Part shown: piece after piece, positions 1 through 6,002 of the stretch
How positions within the stretch are numbered: the stretch's first letter is position 1
How the letters are laid out: each line of letters starts with the position of its first letter
Notes under the pieces: model-generated
The model's input: only the letters and a program-made list of their open reading frames with translations
Databases searched by the model: none
Told to the model about the DNA's origin: nothing
Assembly (NCBI GenBank): GCA_035532755.1
Contig: DATKQI010000139.1
Span: forward strand, 1 to 6,003
Length of the DNA stretch: 6,003 nt
Reading direction: 5' to 3'
Source of the DNA: DATKQI01 sp035532755
Lineage (GTDB): Bacteria > Pseudomonadota > Alphaproteobacteria > Acetobacterales > Acetobacteraceae
Translations under genes and position numbers: made by a program

Positions 1-85
1 CCCCCCGCCACGACGTTGAATGGCCAACCGGGGGAAATGGGATCGGACTTCCGGCGAGCTGTACTAGGCGGTGCCGCTGTGCCGC

Positions 86-799
86 TCACCCCCGCGCCCA
101 GCCGATCGCGGCGCGCGCCAGTGCGTCGATCGTGTCCACCACTGGTGCGGCGAGCGTGTCCTGCGGGCCGGCCTGGATACCAAGCGGAATCTCAGTGCAG
201 CCGAGCACCACGGCGACGGCGCCGCGTGACGCCAGCGTGCCGACCACTTCGGCGAGGGGTGCATAAGCCTCCGCCACGCGGTTGGCTTTCACGGCGGCAA
301 TGGCCGGGCTGACCAGCCGGTCCATCTCCGCCTGGCTCGGGATGATGCAGTCCCAACCGTGCTGGCCAAGCCGGTCCTGGTACAGGCGCATGGCCAGGGT
401 CGCCTGCGTGCCCATCAGGCCGATGCGACCGGTGGCGATGGCCATCCGCCGCAACTCCTCCGCCGCGGCATCGACGATATGCAGGATCGGCAGGCCGGCC
501 GCCGCCTGCATCTCGTCGAACCAGCCATGCGCGGTATTGCACGGAATGGCGATGGCACCGCTTCCGGCCTGGCGCAGGCCGGCAATGCCGCGCAGCAGCC
601 AGGGCAACGGATCGTCGCCGCCCGCCAGCCTGCCACGCGTTCGGTCGGGCACGCGCGGATCGGACCACAACACCGCTGGGATGTGGTCCTGGTCGCGGCT
701 GGCCGGGGTGAGCAGCGTCAGCCGCAGCATGAACTGCGCACTCGCCAGCGGCCCCATGCCGCCGAGCACCCCCAACACGCGTTCACCGGTCTGCTGCAT
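86..799 (-). CDS. Aspartate/glutamate racemase family protein
   Basis: This 237-residue protein is the usual length for the cofactor-independent Asp/Glu/hydantoin racemase superfamily, which inverts the alpha carbon of an amino acid or related compound with two cysteines acting as base and acid. Visible motifs are GGMGP at residues 13-17, PCNTAH at 86-91 (Cys87) and GCTEI at 200-204 (Cys201). Both catalytic cysteines are therefore present in the order and context of the aspartate racemase subgroup. There is no signal peptide, so it should be cytoplasmic. The ATG at 799 is supported by AGGGA (812-808) placed 8 nt upstream. It lies 77 nt downstream of the deacetylase on the same strand with no T-tract terminator between them, so co-transcription is likely. 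Substrate (aspartate, glutamate or another acidic or cyclic compound) cannot be decided from sequence. Family assignment is strong; substrate is open. Confidence 0.9.
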   Translation of the reverse strand: MQQTGERVLGVLGGMGPLASAQFMLRLTLLTPASRDQDHIPAVLWSDPRVPDRTRGRLAGGDDPLPWLLRGIAGLRQAGSGAIAIPCNTAHGWFDEMQAAAGLPILHIVDAAAEELRRMAIATGRIGLMGTQATLAMRLYQDRLGQHGWDCIIPSQAEMDRLVSPAIAAVKANRVAEAYAPLAEVVGTLASRGAVAVVLGCTEIPLGIQAGPQDTLAAPVVDTIDALARAAIGWARG

Positions 800-876
800 G
801 TCGCTGGTCCCTTTCCGTTGGCCTGGCCGCTTCGGTTACGGCTCGATACCGGATGATCGAGGCGGCGTGGCGCGCG

Positions 877-1785
877 TCACGACGCGTTGTCGCGGCACCA
901 GCGGGCGATCTGCTCGTGCGTGGCGAACCAGCACTGGCCGCGCGCCTTCATGTGTGTGATCAGCCGCTCCAGCACCGGCATGCGCGAGCGGTGGCCGGTG
1001 ACGTGCGGGTGCATCGTCAGCAGGAACATGCCGCTTTCCTCCCACGCACCGTCGAACTCCGCGGTGAAGATCTCCTCCACCGCGGAGGGCGGCGTGTATG
1101 GCCGCAGGGCGGAGAAGCGGACGACGTTGTAGTAGACCGCATCGTCGCGGATCCATTCCGGCGGAAGTTCGACAATGCCGGTCGCCTCGCCGCCGTCCAT
1201 CAGCTCGTACGGATCGTCGTCCGCCATCAGCGAGCTGTCGTACAGCAGCCCCATCTCGCGCACGATATCCAGCGTGTTGACCGAGAAATCCCAGCTCGCG
1301 GTGCGCATGCCCACCGGTTCCCGCCCGGCGAGCTTCGCCAGCGTGTCGCGCGCCCGCAACGTCAGGTCGCGCTCCGCCTCGCGCGGCAGCGTGGTGTTGG
1401 CTTCGTGGATCCAGGAGTGGATGCCGATCTCGTGCCCGTCAGCGGCGACGGCGCGCACTTCCTCGGGATGCAGCAGGGCGGACACCGCGGGATAGAAGAA
1501 CGTCGCGGGGACCGACTCGCGCGCCAGCAGGGCGCGAATCCGCGGCGTCGCCTGCCGGTTGCCGTACTGGCCCTGGCTGATCCGCATCGGGCTTTCGTCG
1601 TTGTCGCGCAGCGGGATGGTTTCGTGGTCGGCGTCGAAGCTGATCGCCACGGCGCAGCGCGCACCGTTCGGCCAGGCCTTCGGCTTCAGGCTGCGGCCGG
1701 CGCGGGCGCGGCCGACGATCTTGCGCCAGGTGGGTTCCGGCCACTGCCAGGGTTCGCCGTCGGGGTGCTTGCTGGTGCCGCTCAT
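877..1785 (-). CDS. Polysaccharide deacetylase-fold hydrolase (PuuE/HpPgdA-like)
   Basis: The 302-residue product is a NodB/CE4-fold metal-dependent hydrolase. SFDADHE at residues 49-55 supplies the catalytic Asp51 and metal ligand Asp53. HSWIHE at 123-128 gives metal ligands His123 and His127, and TMHPH at 257-261 carries the late catalytic histidine. YDSSLMADD (about 182-190) and VELPPEWIRDD (about 205-215) resemble the Helicobacter pylori PgdA / allantoinase PuuE / cyclic imide hydrolase subgroup rather than classic secreted chitin deacetylases. There is no signal peptide or membrane segment, so a cytoplasmic small-molecule amide or cyclic-imide substrate is as plausible as peptidoglycan. 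The frame is open 11 codons further upstream (to 1818), but I chose the ATG at 1785 because GGAGG (1800-1796) sits 10 nt before it. It precedes the racemase gene on the same strand. The fold is sure; the substrate is inferred only. Confidence 0.88.
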   Translation of the reverse strand: MSGTSKHPDGEPWQWPEPTWRKIVGRARAGRSLKPKAWPNGARCAVAISFDADHETIPLRDNDESPMRISQGQYGNRQATPRIRALLARESVPATFFYPAVSALLHPEEVRAVAADGHEIGIHSWIHEANTTLPREAERDLTLRARDTLAKLAGREPVGMRTASWDFSVNTLDIVREMGLLYDSSLMADDDPYELMDGGEATGIVELPPEWIRDDAVYYNVVRFSALRPYTPPSAVEEIFTAEFDGAWEESGMFLLTMHPHVTGHRSRMPVLERLITHMKARGQCWFATHEQIARWCRDNAS

Positions 1786-1792
1786 GTCCGGG

Positions 1793-1800
1793 TTCCCTCC
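1793..1800 (-). promoter_or_regulatory. Ribosome binding site of the deacetylase gene
   Basis: On the minus strand GGAGGGAA ends 7 nt before the ATG at 1785, with its GGAGG core 10 nt away. It favours this start over the in-frame ATG at 1818. The 91-nt gap up to the toxin stop at 1877 shows no clear promoter boxes and no T-tract terminator. Confidence 0.65.
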
Positions 1801-1876
1801 GCTCGGGTGTGCGCCCATGCTGCGCGCGTTCGGCGCGATTGGGAATGCGCGGGAAGGCCGGGGGGCGTCCCCGCTG

Positions 1877-2320
1877 CTACGTGCTGCTTCCGTCGCGCTC
1901 CCACGGGTTCAGGCAAGTCACGCCGCTGTGCTGGACATCGCGCACGTTGCGGGTGACGAGGCACAGGTCATGCTCGATCGCGGTGGCGGCAAGCATCGTG
2001 TCGATCACCGGCGGCGCGTGTCCGGTCTGCCGCTTCACCGCGCCGCTCAGGGCGCCCCAGCGTCGCACGATCGGATCGGTCAGCGTCAGGATCCGGCCGG
2101 CAAACCGGACTTCCAATGCGGCGATGCCGGCACTAATGACCGGGCGGAGCGTACTATCGGGCGGCAGGTGGCTGAGACCCTTGTCGTACTCGCCAAGCGT
2201 CAGGATACTGAGAAACAACAGCGCCTCGTCCTGCGCGGACGCCCATGTCGGCACGCGCCTGGCGCCCTGCGGCCTGGCCAACTCGGCGACGACGTTGGTA
2301 TCCAGCAGCCAGCCGTTCAC
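1877..2320 (-). CDS. vapC: PIN-domain toxin, VapC/FitB type
   Basis: This 147-residue protein fits the PIN-domain RNases of type II toxin-antitoxin systems, which cleave RNA (often tRNA) with a cluster of acidic residues holding Mg2+/Mn2+. LLDTNVVAEL near the N-terminus gives Asp7, LTLGEYDKG gives Glu44, PPVIDTMLAATA gives Asp107, and VTRNVRDV (122-129) supplies the last acidic position near Asp128. All catalytic residues are present, so the toxin looks intact. The start is GTG at 2320-2318, overlapping the antitoxin stop as GTGA, the usual coupled arrangement. The sequence is of the FitB-like type paired with Phd/YefM antitoxins. The oddity is that its partner is truncated at the 5' end, so toxin expression now depends on whatever transcribes the remnant. 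Confidence 0.9.
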   Translation of the reverse strand: MNGWLLDTNVVAELARPQGARRVPTWASAQDEALLFLSILTLGEYDKGLSHLPPDSTLRPVISAGIAALEVRFAGRILTLTDPIVRRWGALSGAVKRQTGHAPPVIDTMLAATAIEHDLCLVTRNVRDVQHSGVTCLNPWERDGSST

Positions 2321-2523
2321 AGCACGATGTCGCGGCCGGTGTCGCGCTCGCGCGCCAGGTCGATGTCGCCGATGCCGAGGCCTTGCAGGAAAGCAACGAG
2401 GTTCTGGCGTGGCTTCGCCGGGGGTAGCAGCTTTTCCAGTGCCTCGGCGGCGATCACCACCACGGCGTCTTTGCCGCGCACGGTGACGCGCTGCGGTCCC
2501 TCGGTGCAGGCGCGGCGCACCAC
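2317..2523 (-). CDS. Phd/YefM-family antitoxin, 5'-truncated
   Basis: The 68-residue frame carries the typical C-terminal part of a Phd/YefM antitoxin: GPQRVTVRGKDAVVVIAAE (residues 9-27), then LVAFLQGLGIGDIDLARER and a closing RDTGRDIVL, the segment expected to wrap the PIN toxin. Family members usually begin about a dozen residues earlier with a strand and the helix containing EAK.RFSEVV. Here the only start is GTG at 2523-2521. Reading in frame upstream gives GKVRFSEV (up to about 2544), so the coding sequence clearly continued past the GTG, but no ATG, GTG or TTG follows before the frame enters insertion-sequence DNA. No good ribosome binding site precedes the GTG. The missing part belongs to the DNA-binding, autoregulatory half; the toxin-neutralising half is intact. 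It may be a pseudogene or a shortened antitoxin still able to neutralise. Confidence 0.75.
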   Translation of the reverse strand: MVRRACTEGPQRVTVRGKDAVVVIAAEALEKLLPPAKPRQNLVAFLQGLGIGDIDLARERDTGRDIVL

Positions 2524-2544
2524 CTCGCTAAACCGAACTTTGCC

Positions 2545-3043
2545 TTCCAGGAACCGTAAGTTATTGATCAGGCTGGGATCGCCCGTTTGGTACTGCCTAC
2601 ATTCAGGCGCCGGCGAGTTGCACGCCCAGCAAGTTCAGCACCCGGCGCTGCACGGCGGTGGGGGTGGCCAGCACGGTGCTGAGCGCCTCGCCGCCGAAGC
2701 AGATGGTGTTGCGTGTCAGGGTGGCGAGGTCAGCCAGCAGGGTGCGGAAGCTGTGCACCGGCAGCGTCTCCCCGTCGATCGGTTCGGTGTGCTTGCGGCC
2801 GGCCTTGCGTCGCGCCGCCAGTGAGACCCGAGCCTTGGCCACCGGGGAGGTGCGTTGCGCCTCGGCAGCCGCACGGTCATGGTCGTCGAACAACACGGGG
2901 GCCAGCTTCTGGCGCATGTGCCATTCGAGATAGTAGGCCAGCATGCACAGCAGGACATGGGCGCGCACGCGCGGGGCGGTCCAGTGGAACACCGGGCGCA
3001 GTTCCAGGTCTACGGTCTTGAGGCTGCGGAACGCCCGCTCGAT
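2545..3043 (-). mobile_element. IS1634-family insertion sequence remnant
   Basis: This is the 3' part of an IS1634-family (IS4 superfamily) element, identified by its transposase remnant. The left boundary is placed where the antitoxin reading frame stops resembling its family (about 2545-2556). About 50-60 nt of non-coding IS end would then separate it from the transposase stop. The right boundary is where transposase similarity ends. I could not identify terminal inverted repeats or a target duplication because the other IS end is not in the window, so both limits are approximate. Confidence 0.6.
2603..3043 (-). pseudogene. IS1634-family transposase, C-terminal fragment
   Basis: From position 3043 downwards the minus strand encodes about 145 residues typical of the C-terminus of IS1634-family DDE transposases. 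IERAFRSLK preserves the catalytic Glu and the Lys seven residues later of the Y(2)R(3)E(6)K signature. It is followed by RPVFHW, VRAHVLLCMLAYYLEWHM and LPVHSFRTLLADLATL, and ends at TGA 2605-2603. The segment with the two catalytic aspartates, roughly the first two thirds of a normal protein of about 500 residues or more, is absent. Upstream of the Ile codon (3043-3041) the open frame continues to 3310, but its residues (HLVWC, SNYQ and so on) do not match the family and belong to the adjoining element. The fragment cannot be an active transposase. Confidence 0.85.
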
Positions 3044-3069
3044 ACACCATACAAGATGCCGCTGATAAT

Positions 3070-3101
3070 TTGACAGGATTCGACGAATCCCCGAGACTCG
3101 G
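3070..3101 (+). promoter_or_regulatory. Candidate promoter with two abutting palindromes
   Basis: A perfect sigma70-type -35 box TTGACA (3070-3075) is followed after 17 nt by GAGACT (3093-3098), which keeps A2, A4 and T6 of the -10 consensus. The spacer holds the perfect 15-bp palindrome GGATTCGACGAATCC (3076-3090). It abuts a second perfect 11-bp palindrome, CCGAGACTCGG (3091-3101), covering the -10 position. Both are odd palindromes centred on A. A repressor, possibly the recombinase or its HTH domain, binding here would block transcription of the small ORF and recombinase. Alternatively this is a recombinase site at the element end. The sequence is certain; its role is inferred. Confidence 0.5.
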
Positions 3102-3145
3102 TGTCCAGGCGCTATGCGCGGTGGTGCGCTGGCTTGGATCACGCG

Positions 3146-3361
3146 ATGAGCGAGGGGTCGTCCTTTCCGGTCTGGGAGACACTGCCGGCCGAACGGCAGC
3201 ACGGCCTCGTGCGCGCACTCGGCCAAATGGCGATGCGCCAGATCCGCACCCCGTCGACCGCACAGCAGACCATCGGGGAGACAGCCGATGATGACAGACG
3301 GGGATCTCACGCCGCGGCCGCCCGGCGGCCTGTCGGAGAAGATCTTTCGGCGGCATCGTGA
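3146..3361 (+). CDS. Small ORF overlapping the recombinase start
   Basis: This encodes a predicted 71-residue protein of unknown function. The first 35 residues look like a helical, protein-like module (FPVWETLPAERQ, then LVRALGQMAMRQIR). The tail is polar and Ala/Arg-rich. The last 74 nt are read in two frames because the recombinase begins at 3288 inside it. From memory, small ORFs with a W..LP....LV.ALG pattern precede recombinases of this type, but I cannot confirm that here. The frame is also open from a GTG at 3101, which would add 15 residues, but that codon overlaps the candidate promoter, so I prefer the ATG at 3146; its ribosome binding site is weak. It may serve as an accessory protein or as a leader coupling translation to the recombinase. 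Confidence 0.5.
   Translation: MSEGSSFPVWETLPAERQHGLVRALGQMAMRQIRTPSTAQQTIGETADDDRRGSHAAAARRPVGEDLSAAS
3275..3280 (+). promoter_or_regulatory. Ribosome binding site of the recombinase
   Basis: GGGGAG lies 7 nt before the ATG at 3288, fixing the recombinase start. A second ATG follows immediately at 3291. The site is inside the coding region of the upstream small ORF, consistent with coupled translation. Confidence 0.65.
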
Positions 3362-5486
3362 ACGTTTGGCGATTGTTTACATCCGCCAGTCGACGGTTCA
3401 GCAGGTTGAACGTCATCAGGAATCGACCCGGCTGCACTACGCTTTGGTTGATCGCGCCTTTCATCTCGGCTGGGCGCGGGAGAGCATTGTGGTGGTCGAC
3501 GACGATCTTGGCCGCTCGGGCGCAACGATCGAAGGCCGGCTCGGCTTTCAGCGTCTGGTGGCCGAAGTCGGTCTCGGCCGTGTCGGGCTGGTGCTCGGCG
3601 TAGAGATGTCGCGCCTGGCCCGATCGAACCGGGACTGGCACCAGCTTCTGGAGATCTGCGCGCTGTTCGACACGCTTATCGCCGATGTCGATGGAGTTTA
3701 TGATCCCGCCCACTTCAATGATCGGCTGTTGCTCGGGCTGAAGGGGACGATGTCGGAGGCGGAACTGCACATCCTCAAGGCGCGGATGCTGGAAGGCAGG
3801 CGTGCCAAGGCGCGGCGGGGCGAACTCGGCAAGCCGGTGCCGATGGGGTACGTGCGACGCCCCTCCGGCGAGGTGGCGCTGGATCCAGACGAGCAGGCAC
3901 AGGCAACGATCCGCCAAGTGTTCGCGCTATTCCAGCGGTTTCGAACCGTTGGCAAGGTGCTGTGCTATCTGGTCGAGCACGACATCCGGATGCCGGTGCG
4001 CACGCCCGGCGGCGCCGGCAAGGGTGAACTTGAATGGCGCCGTGCCAACCGGCCGACGCTGCACAATCTGTTCGGCAACCCGATCTACGCCGGTATCTAC
4101 GCCTATGGCGTGCGCGCGACCGACCGGCGGCGGCAGAAGCCGGGGCGACCGGGTACCGGGCGACGTCCGCCGCGTGCCGGCGAAGCCGACGTGTTCCTGC
4201 CGGATCGGGTCGCGAAGCGAACCGATGCCACGCAAAGCGGTCAGCCGGCTCGGGTGCCAGCCTACGTCACCCGCGAGCAGTTCGATCGCAACCAGGCGCA
4301 ATTGCGCGCCAACCGAGCGGATCATCTCGGCCCGGTGCGGTCCGGCACGGCGTTGCTGTCGGGCCTGGTGGTGTGCGGTCGATGCGGATTGCGGATGACA
4401 GCCGCTTACAACAATGCCGGCCATGCGGCACGCTACATATGTGGTGGCCAGAATTCGAGCTACGGCGCGCCGTTTTGCCAGTCGCTGAAGTCTGCTCCGG
4501 TTGATGAGCAGATAACGTCTATCGTCCTGCACGCATTGGAGCCGGCAGCGCTGGAGGCCAGTCTTGCGGTTGCCGCCGATCTGCAAGCCGAACGCGCCGC
4601 CCTGGAGCAACAGTGGCGTCAACGTCTGGAGCGTGCGCAATACAAGGTTGACCAGGCGCGTCGCCGTTACGCCAGCACTGAGCCAGAGAACCGGTTGGTG
4701 GCGCGGACGCTGGAGAGGGATTGGGAGGAAGCTTTGGCCGAGCAAGTGCGGCTCGTCGCCGATCACGAACGCTTTCGGCGCGAACGCCCGCAAGCGCCCG
4801 GTCCCGCGGAACTGGACGCGATCCGGCAACTGACGGCGGATTTGCCAGCGTTGTGGCAGGCGCCGACGACGAGCAGCGAAGAACGTCAGACCATCATGCG
4901 CTTCCTGCTCGAGCGGATTCTGCTCACCGTGGTCGACGCCAGTGAGCAGGTCCACCTGGAATGCCACTGGCATGGCGGAAGCCGGACGACCCACACGCTG
5001 ATACGCCCGGTAGCGCGGGTGAAGGCGCTCAGCACCTATGCTGCGCTGCTCGCACGCGCCATTGACTTGCACCGGGCGGGTCACGGTTGCGCCGACATCG
5101 CGGCAATCCTTAACCAGGAATCCTGGCGACCGCCTAAGCGGCGCGACACCTTCAACGCCCCGATGGTGCGCCGCCTTCTGATCACGGCCGGCGTCATCGA
5201 GCCTGGGCTACGCCGGCCTCGGGCGATTCCGGAGCGACAGCCGGATGAATGGACGATCCGCGAACTGGCCCAAGAACTTGGTGTGCCGCAGCCAACGCTC
5301 TACAACTGGGTGCAAAATGGACGCCTGCTCAGCCGCTCGGTCAAAGCGGGCGCCGGTTCTGCCAAGCTGGTCACGGCCGACGCCGCCACGATTGCCAATC
5401 TGAAGACGATGCGGGCGACACCGCCACCCTGGCGCCGATTGCCCCCGCCCTTGAGGAAGACCAACCATCCAGCCCTCGATTCTTGA
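3288..5486 (+). CDS. Large serine recombinase with C-terminal HTH
   Basis: This 732-residue protein cuts and rejoins DNA through a phosphoserine intermediate. The N-terminal resolvase domain (about 27-175) has YIRQST with Arg33 and nucleophile Ser35, DDDLGRSG (71-78), MSRLARS (107-113, Arg109 and Arg112), and the EAELHILKARMLEGRRAKARRGE helix leading into the DNA-binding part. A Recombinase domain (about 180-350) follows. Next is a zinc ribbon with Cys363, Cys366, Cys385 and Cys397, then a charged coiled-coil stretch (about 425-495). An HTH-like segment (about 580-640, ADIAAILNQ) precedes a MerR/excisionase-like HTH starting at Trp655 (TIRELAQELGVPQPTLYNW). Many large serine recombinases are shorter and end soon after the coiled coil. 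The usual Asp before the conserved Arg of the DRL motif is Ser here. The catalytic set otherwise looks complete, so it is probably active as integrase or transposase of this element. Confidence 0.93.
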   Translation: MMTDGDLTPRPPGGLSEKIFRRHRERLAIVYIRQSTVQQVERHQESTRLHYALVDRAFHLGWARESIVVVDDDLGRSGATIEGRLGFQRLVAEVGLGRVGLVLGVEMSRLARSNRDWHQLLEICALFDTLIADVDGVYDPAHFNDRLLLGLKGTMSEAELHILKARMLEGRRAKARRGELGKPVPMGYVRRPSGEVALDPDEQAQATIRQVFALFQRFRTVGKVLCYLVEHDIRMPVRTPGGAGKGELEWRRANRPTLHNLFGNPIYAGIYAYGVRATDRRRQKPGRPGTGRRPPRAGEADVFLPDRVAKRTDATQSGQPARVPAYVTREQFDRNQAQLRANRADHLGPVRSGTALLSGLVVCGRCGLRMTAAYNNAGHAARYICGGQNSSYGAPFCQSLKSAPVDEQITSIVLHALEPAALEASLAVAADLQAERAALEQQWRQRLERAQYKVDQARRRYASTEPENRLVARTLERDWEEALAEQVRLVADHERFRRERPQAPGPAELDAIRQLTADLPALWQAPTTSSEERQTIMRFLLERILLTVVDASEQVHLECHWHGGSRTTHTLIRPVARVKALSTYAALLARAIDLHRAGHGCADIAAILNQESWRPPKRRDTFNAPMVRRLLITAGVIEPGLRRPRAIPERQPDEWTIRELAQELGVPQPTLYNWVQNGRLLSRSVKAGAGSAKLVTADAATIANLKTMRATPPPWRRLPPPLRKTNHPALDS

Positions 5487-5494
5487 GACTCGCC

Positions 5495-5632
5495 ATGCCT
5501 GGTTCGATGACCGTGGCCCCGAACCCCCAACCCGCTCCTGTGGCCGAGATCTGGGCTACCGATATCGCCGCAGCGGTGTCCAGGTCGTTTGTTCTCTCCC
5601 AGGCGGGGCTCCATTGTATCCCGTCACAGTGA
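5495..5632 (+). CDS. Possible 45-residue ORF after the recombinase
   Basis: A short open frame starts at ATG 5495, 8 nt after the recombinase stop, and ends with TGA at 5630-5632 inside the 23-bp palindrome. Its product (beginning MPGSMTVAPNPQPAPVAE) has no recognised motif, transmembrane segment or convincing ribosome binding site. It may be chance coding in the 162-nt gap between the recombinase and the next ORF, and is listed only because nothing else explains that stretch. Confidence 0.2.
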   Translation: MPGSMTVAPNPQPAPVAEIWATDIAAAVSRSFVLSQAGLHCIPSQ

Positions 5633-5639
5633 CGAGATA
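5617..5639 (+). repeat. 23-bp near-perfect palindrome
   Basis: The core CGTCACAGTGACG (5622-5634) is a perfect palindrome centred on A5628. After one mismatched pair (C5621/A5635) it extends with TATC on the left and GATA on the right, so 10 of 11 pairs match. It ends 9 nt before the ATG of the next ORF. That position suits a repressor operator overlapping the start region of that gene, or a recombinase half-site pair. The stem could also form in RNA, but a one-base loop and the absence of a following T-tract make a terminator unlikely. Confidence 0.6.
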
Positions 5640-5648
5640 GCGTGCCGC

Positions 5649-5996
5649 ATGCCCGGACCCAGACCACAAGGCGATCACGCGTTAACCTCAGCCGAGCGCA
5701 TGCGACGCCTCCGCGAGAAACGCAAGGCTGAGGCAGCAGACAAACCGCCGGATAAGCCGGCAGTGGTGATCCGCTATCGCCACCCCAAAGACCGGCGTAG
5801 TCGACCCGAGCAATGGGCGGATGCGATTTGCACGCTCATGGACTGCCTCGACCGCTATCAGCAGTGGCGCGAAAACCTGCCCGACAGTCTTGCCGACGGC
5901 GCGCTCGCCGAGCGCCTCGACGCCATGCTGGAACTGCGCGACCTCGTTGACCAGTTAGCGCTTGCCGATCCGCCGCGCGGATTTGGACGGGACTGA
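5649..5996 (+). CDS. Small mobile-element ORF ending in PPRGFGRD
   Basis: The 115-residue product has three visible parts. The N-terminus is basic (MPGPRPQGDHALTSAERMRRLREKR, residues 1-25) and could bind nucleic acid. A linker follows with IRYRHPKDRRSRPEQW (41-56). The C-terminal part (about 57-105) is helical and acidic, rich in Leu, Ala and Asp, and closes with DPPRGFGRD. From memory, proteins with this ALT.AER start and PPRGFGRD end occur as small accessory ORFs next to transposase or recombinase genes in high-GC proteobacteria; their function is not known to me. I chose the ATG at 5649 over the more upstream ATG at 5589 because the family-like sequence begins there and the upstream part crosses the palindrome. 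A clear Shine-Dalgarno is lacking. AGGAAG follows just after its stop, implying coupling to a gene outside the window. Confidence 0.7.
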   Translation: MPGPRPQGDHALTSAERMRRLREKRKAEAADKPPDKPAVVIRYRHPKDRRSRPEQWADAICTLMDCLDRYQQWRENLPDSLADGALAERLDAMLELRDLVDQLALADPPRGFGRD

Positions 5997-6002
5997 AGGA
6001 AG
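5997..6002 (+). promoter_or_regulatory. Ribosome binding site of a gene beyond the window
   Basis: AGGAAG directly follows the TGA of the preceding ORF (5994-5996) and is a good Shine-Dalgarno sequence, so another plus-strand gene probably begins within about 10 nt after the window end, as the next member of the element's operon. Confidence 0.5.

Noticed and set aside
1..85. Search for a gene or terminator downstream of the racemase.
   Set aside because: No motif, start with ribosome binding site, or hairpin with T-tract was found; the stretch is too short to assign.
842..861. Six-base-pair stem (CTCGAT/ATCGAG) with an 8-nt loop between deacetylase and racemase as a terminator.
   Set aside because: The stem is short and has no T-tract on either strand, so there is no support for termination there.
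853..1956. Long plus-strand open frame of 367 codons opposite the deacetylase.
   Set aside because: It is the antisense shadow of the deacetylase in GC-rich DNA: Arg/Ala/Val-rich, no recognisable domain, while the opposite strand has a complete set of catalytic motifs.
1559..2824. Plus-strand open frame of 421 codons spanning the deacetylase start, toxin, antitoxin and transposase tail.
   Set aside because: It crosses four genes with clear family motifs on the other strand and has no protein-like character of its own.
3070..3291. Plus-strand frame starting TTG at 3070 whose stop overlaps the recombinase ATG.
   Set aside because: The start lies in the -35 box and the product is Arg/Asp/Gly-rich low-complexity sequence; the frame starting at 3146 looks far more like a protein.
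3044..3310. Open extension of the IS1634 transposase frame upstream of its catalytic Glu.
   Set aside because: The residues do not resemble the transposase family and lie opposite the recombinase operon's promoter and small ORF; the join is an insertion or rearrangement junction.
2877..3917. Minus-strand open frame of 346 codons opposite the recombinase start.
   Set aside because: It opposes the resolvase catalytic domain and shows no domain; its tail only overlaps the transposase remnant in a wrong frame.
3927..5084. Minus-strand open frame of 385 codons opposite the recombinase.
   Set aside because: Shadow of the recombinase zinc-ribbon and coiled-coil region; no motif or ribosome binding site supports it.
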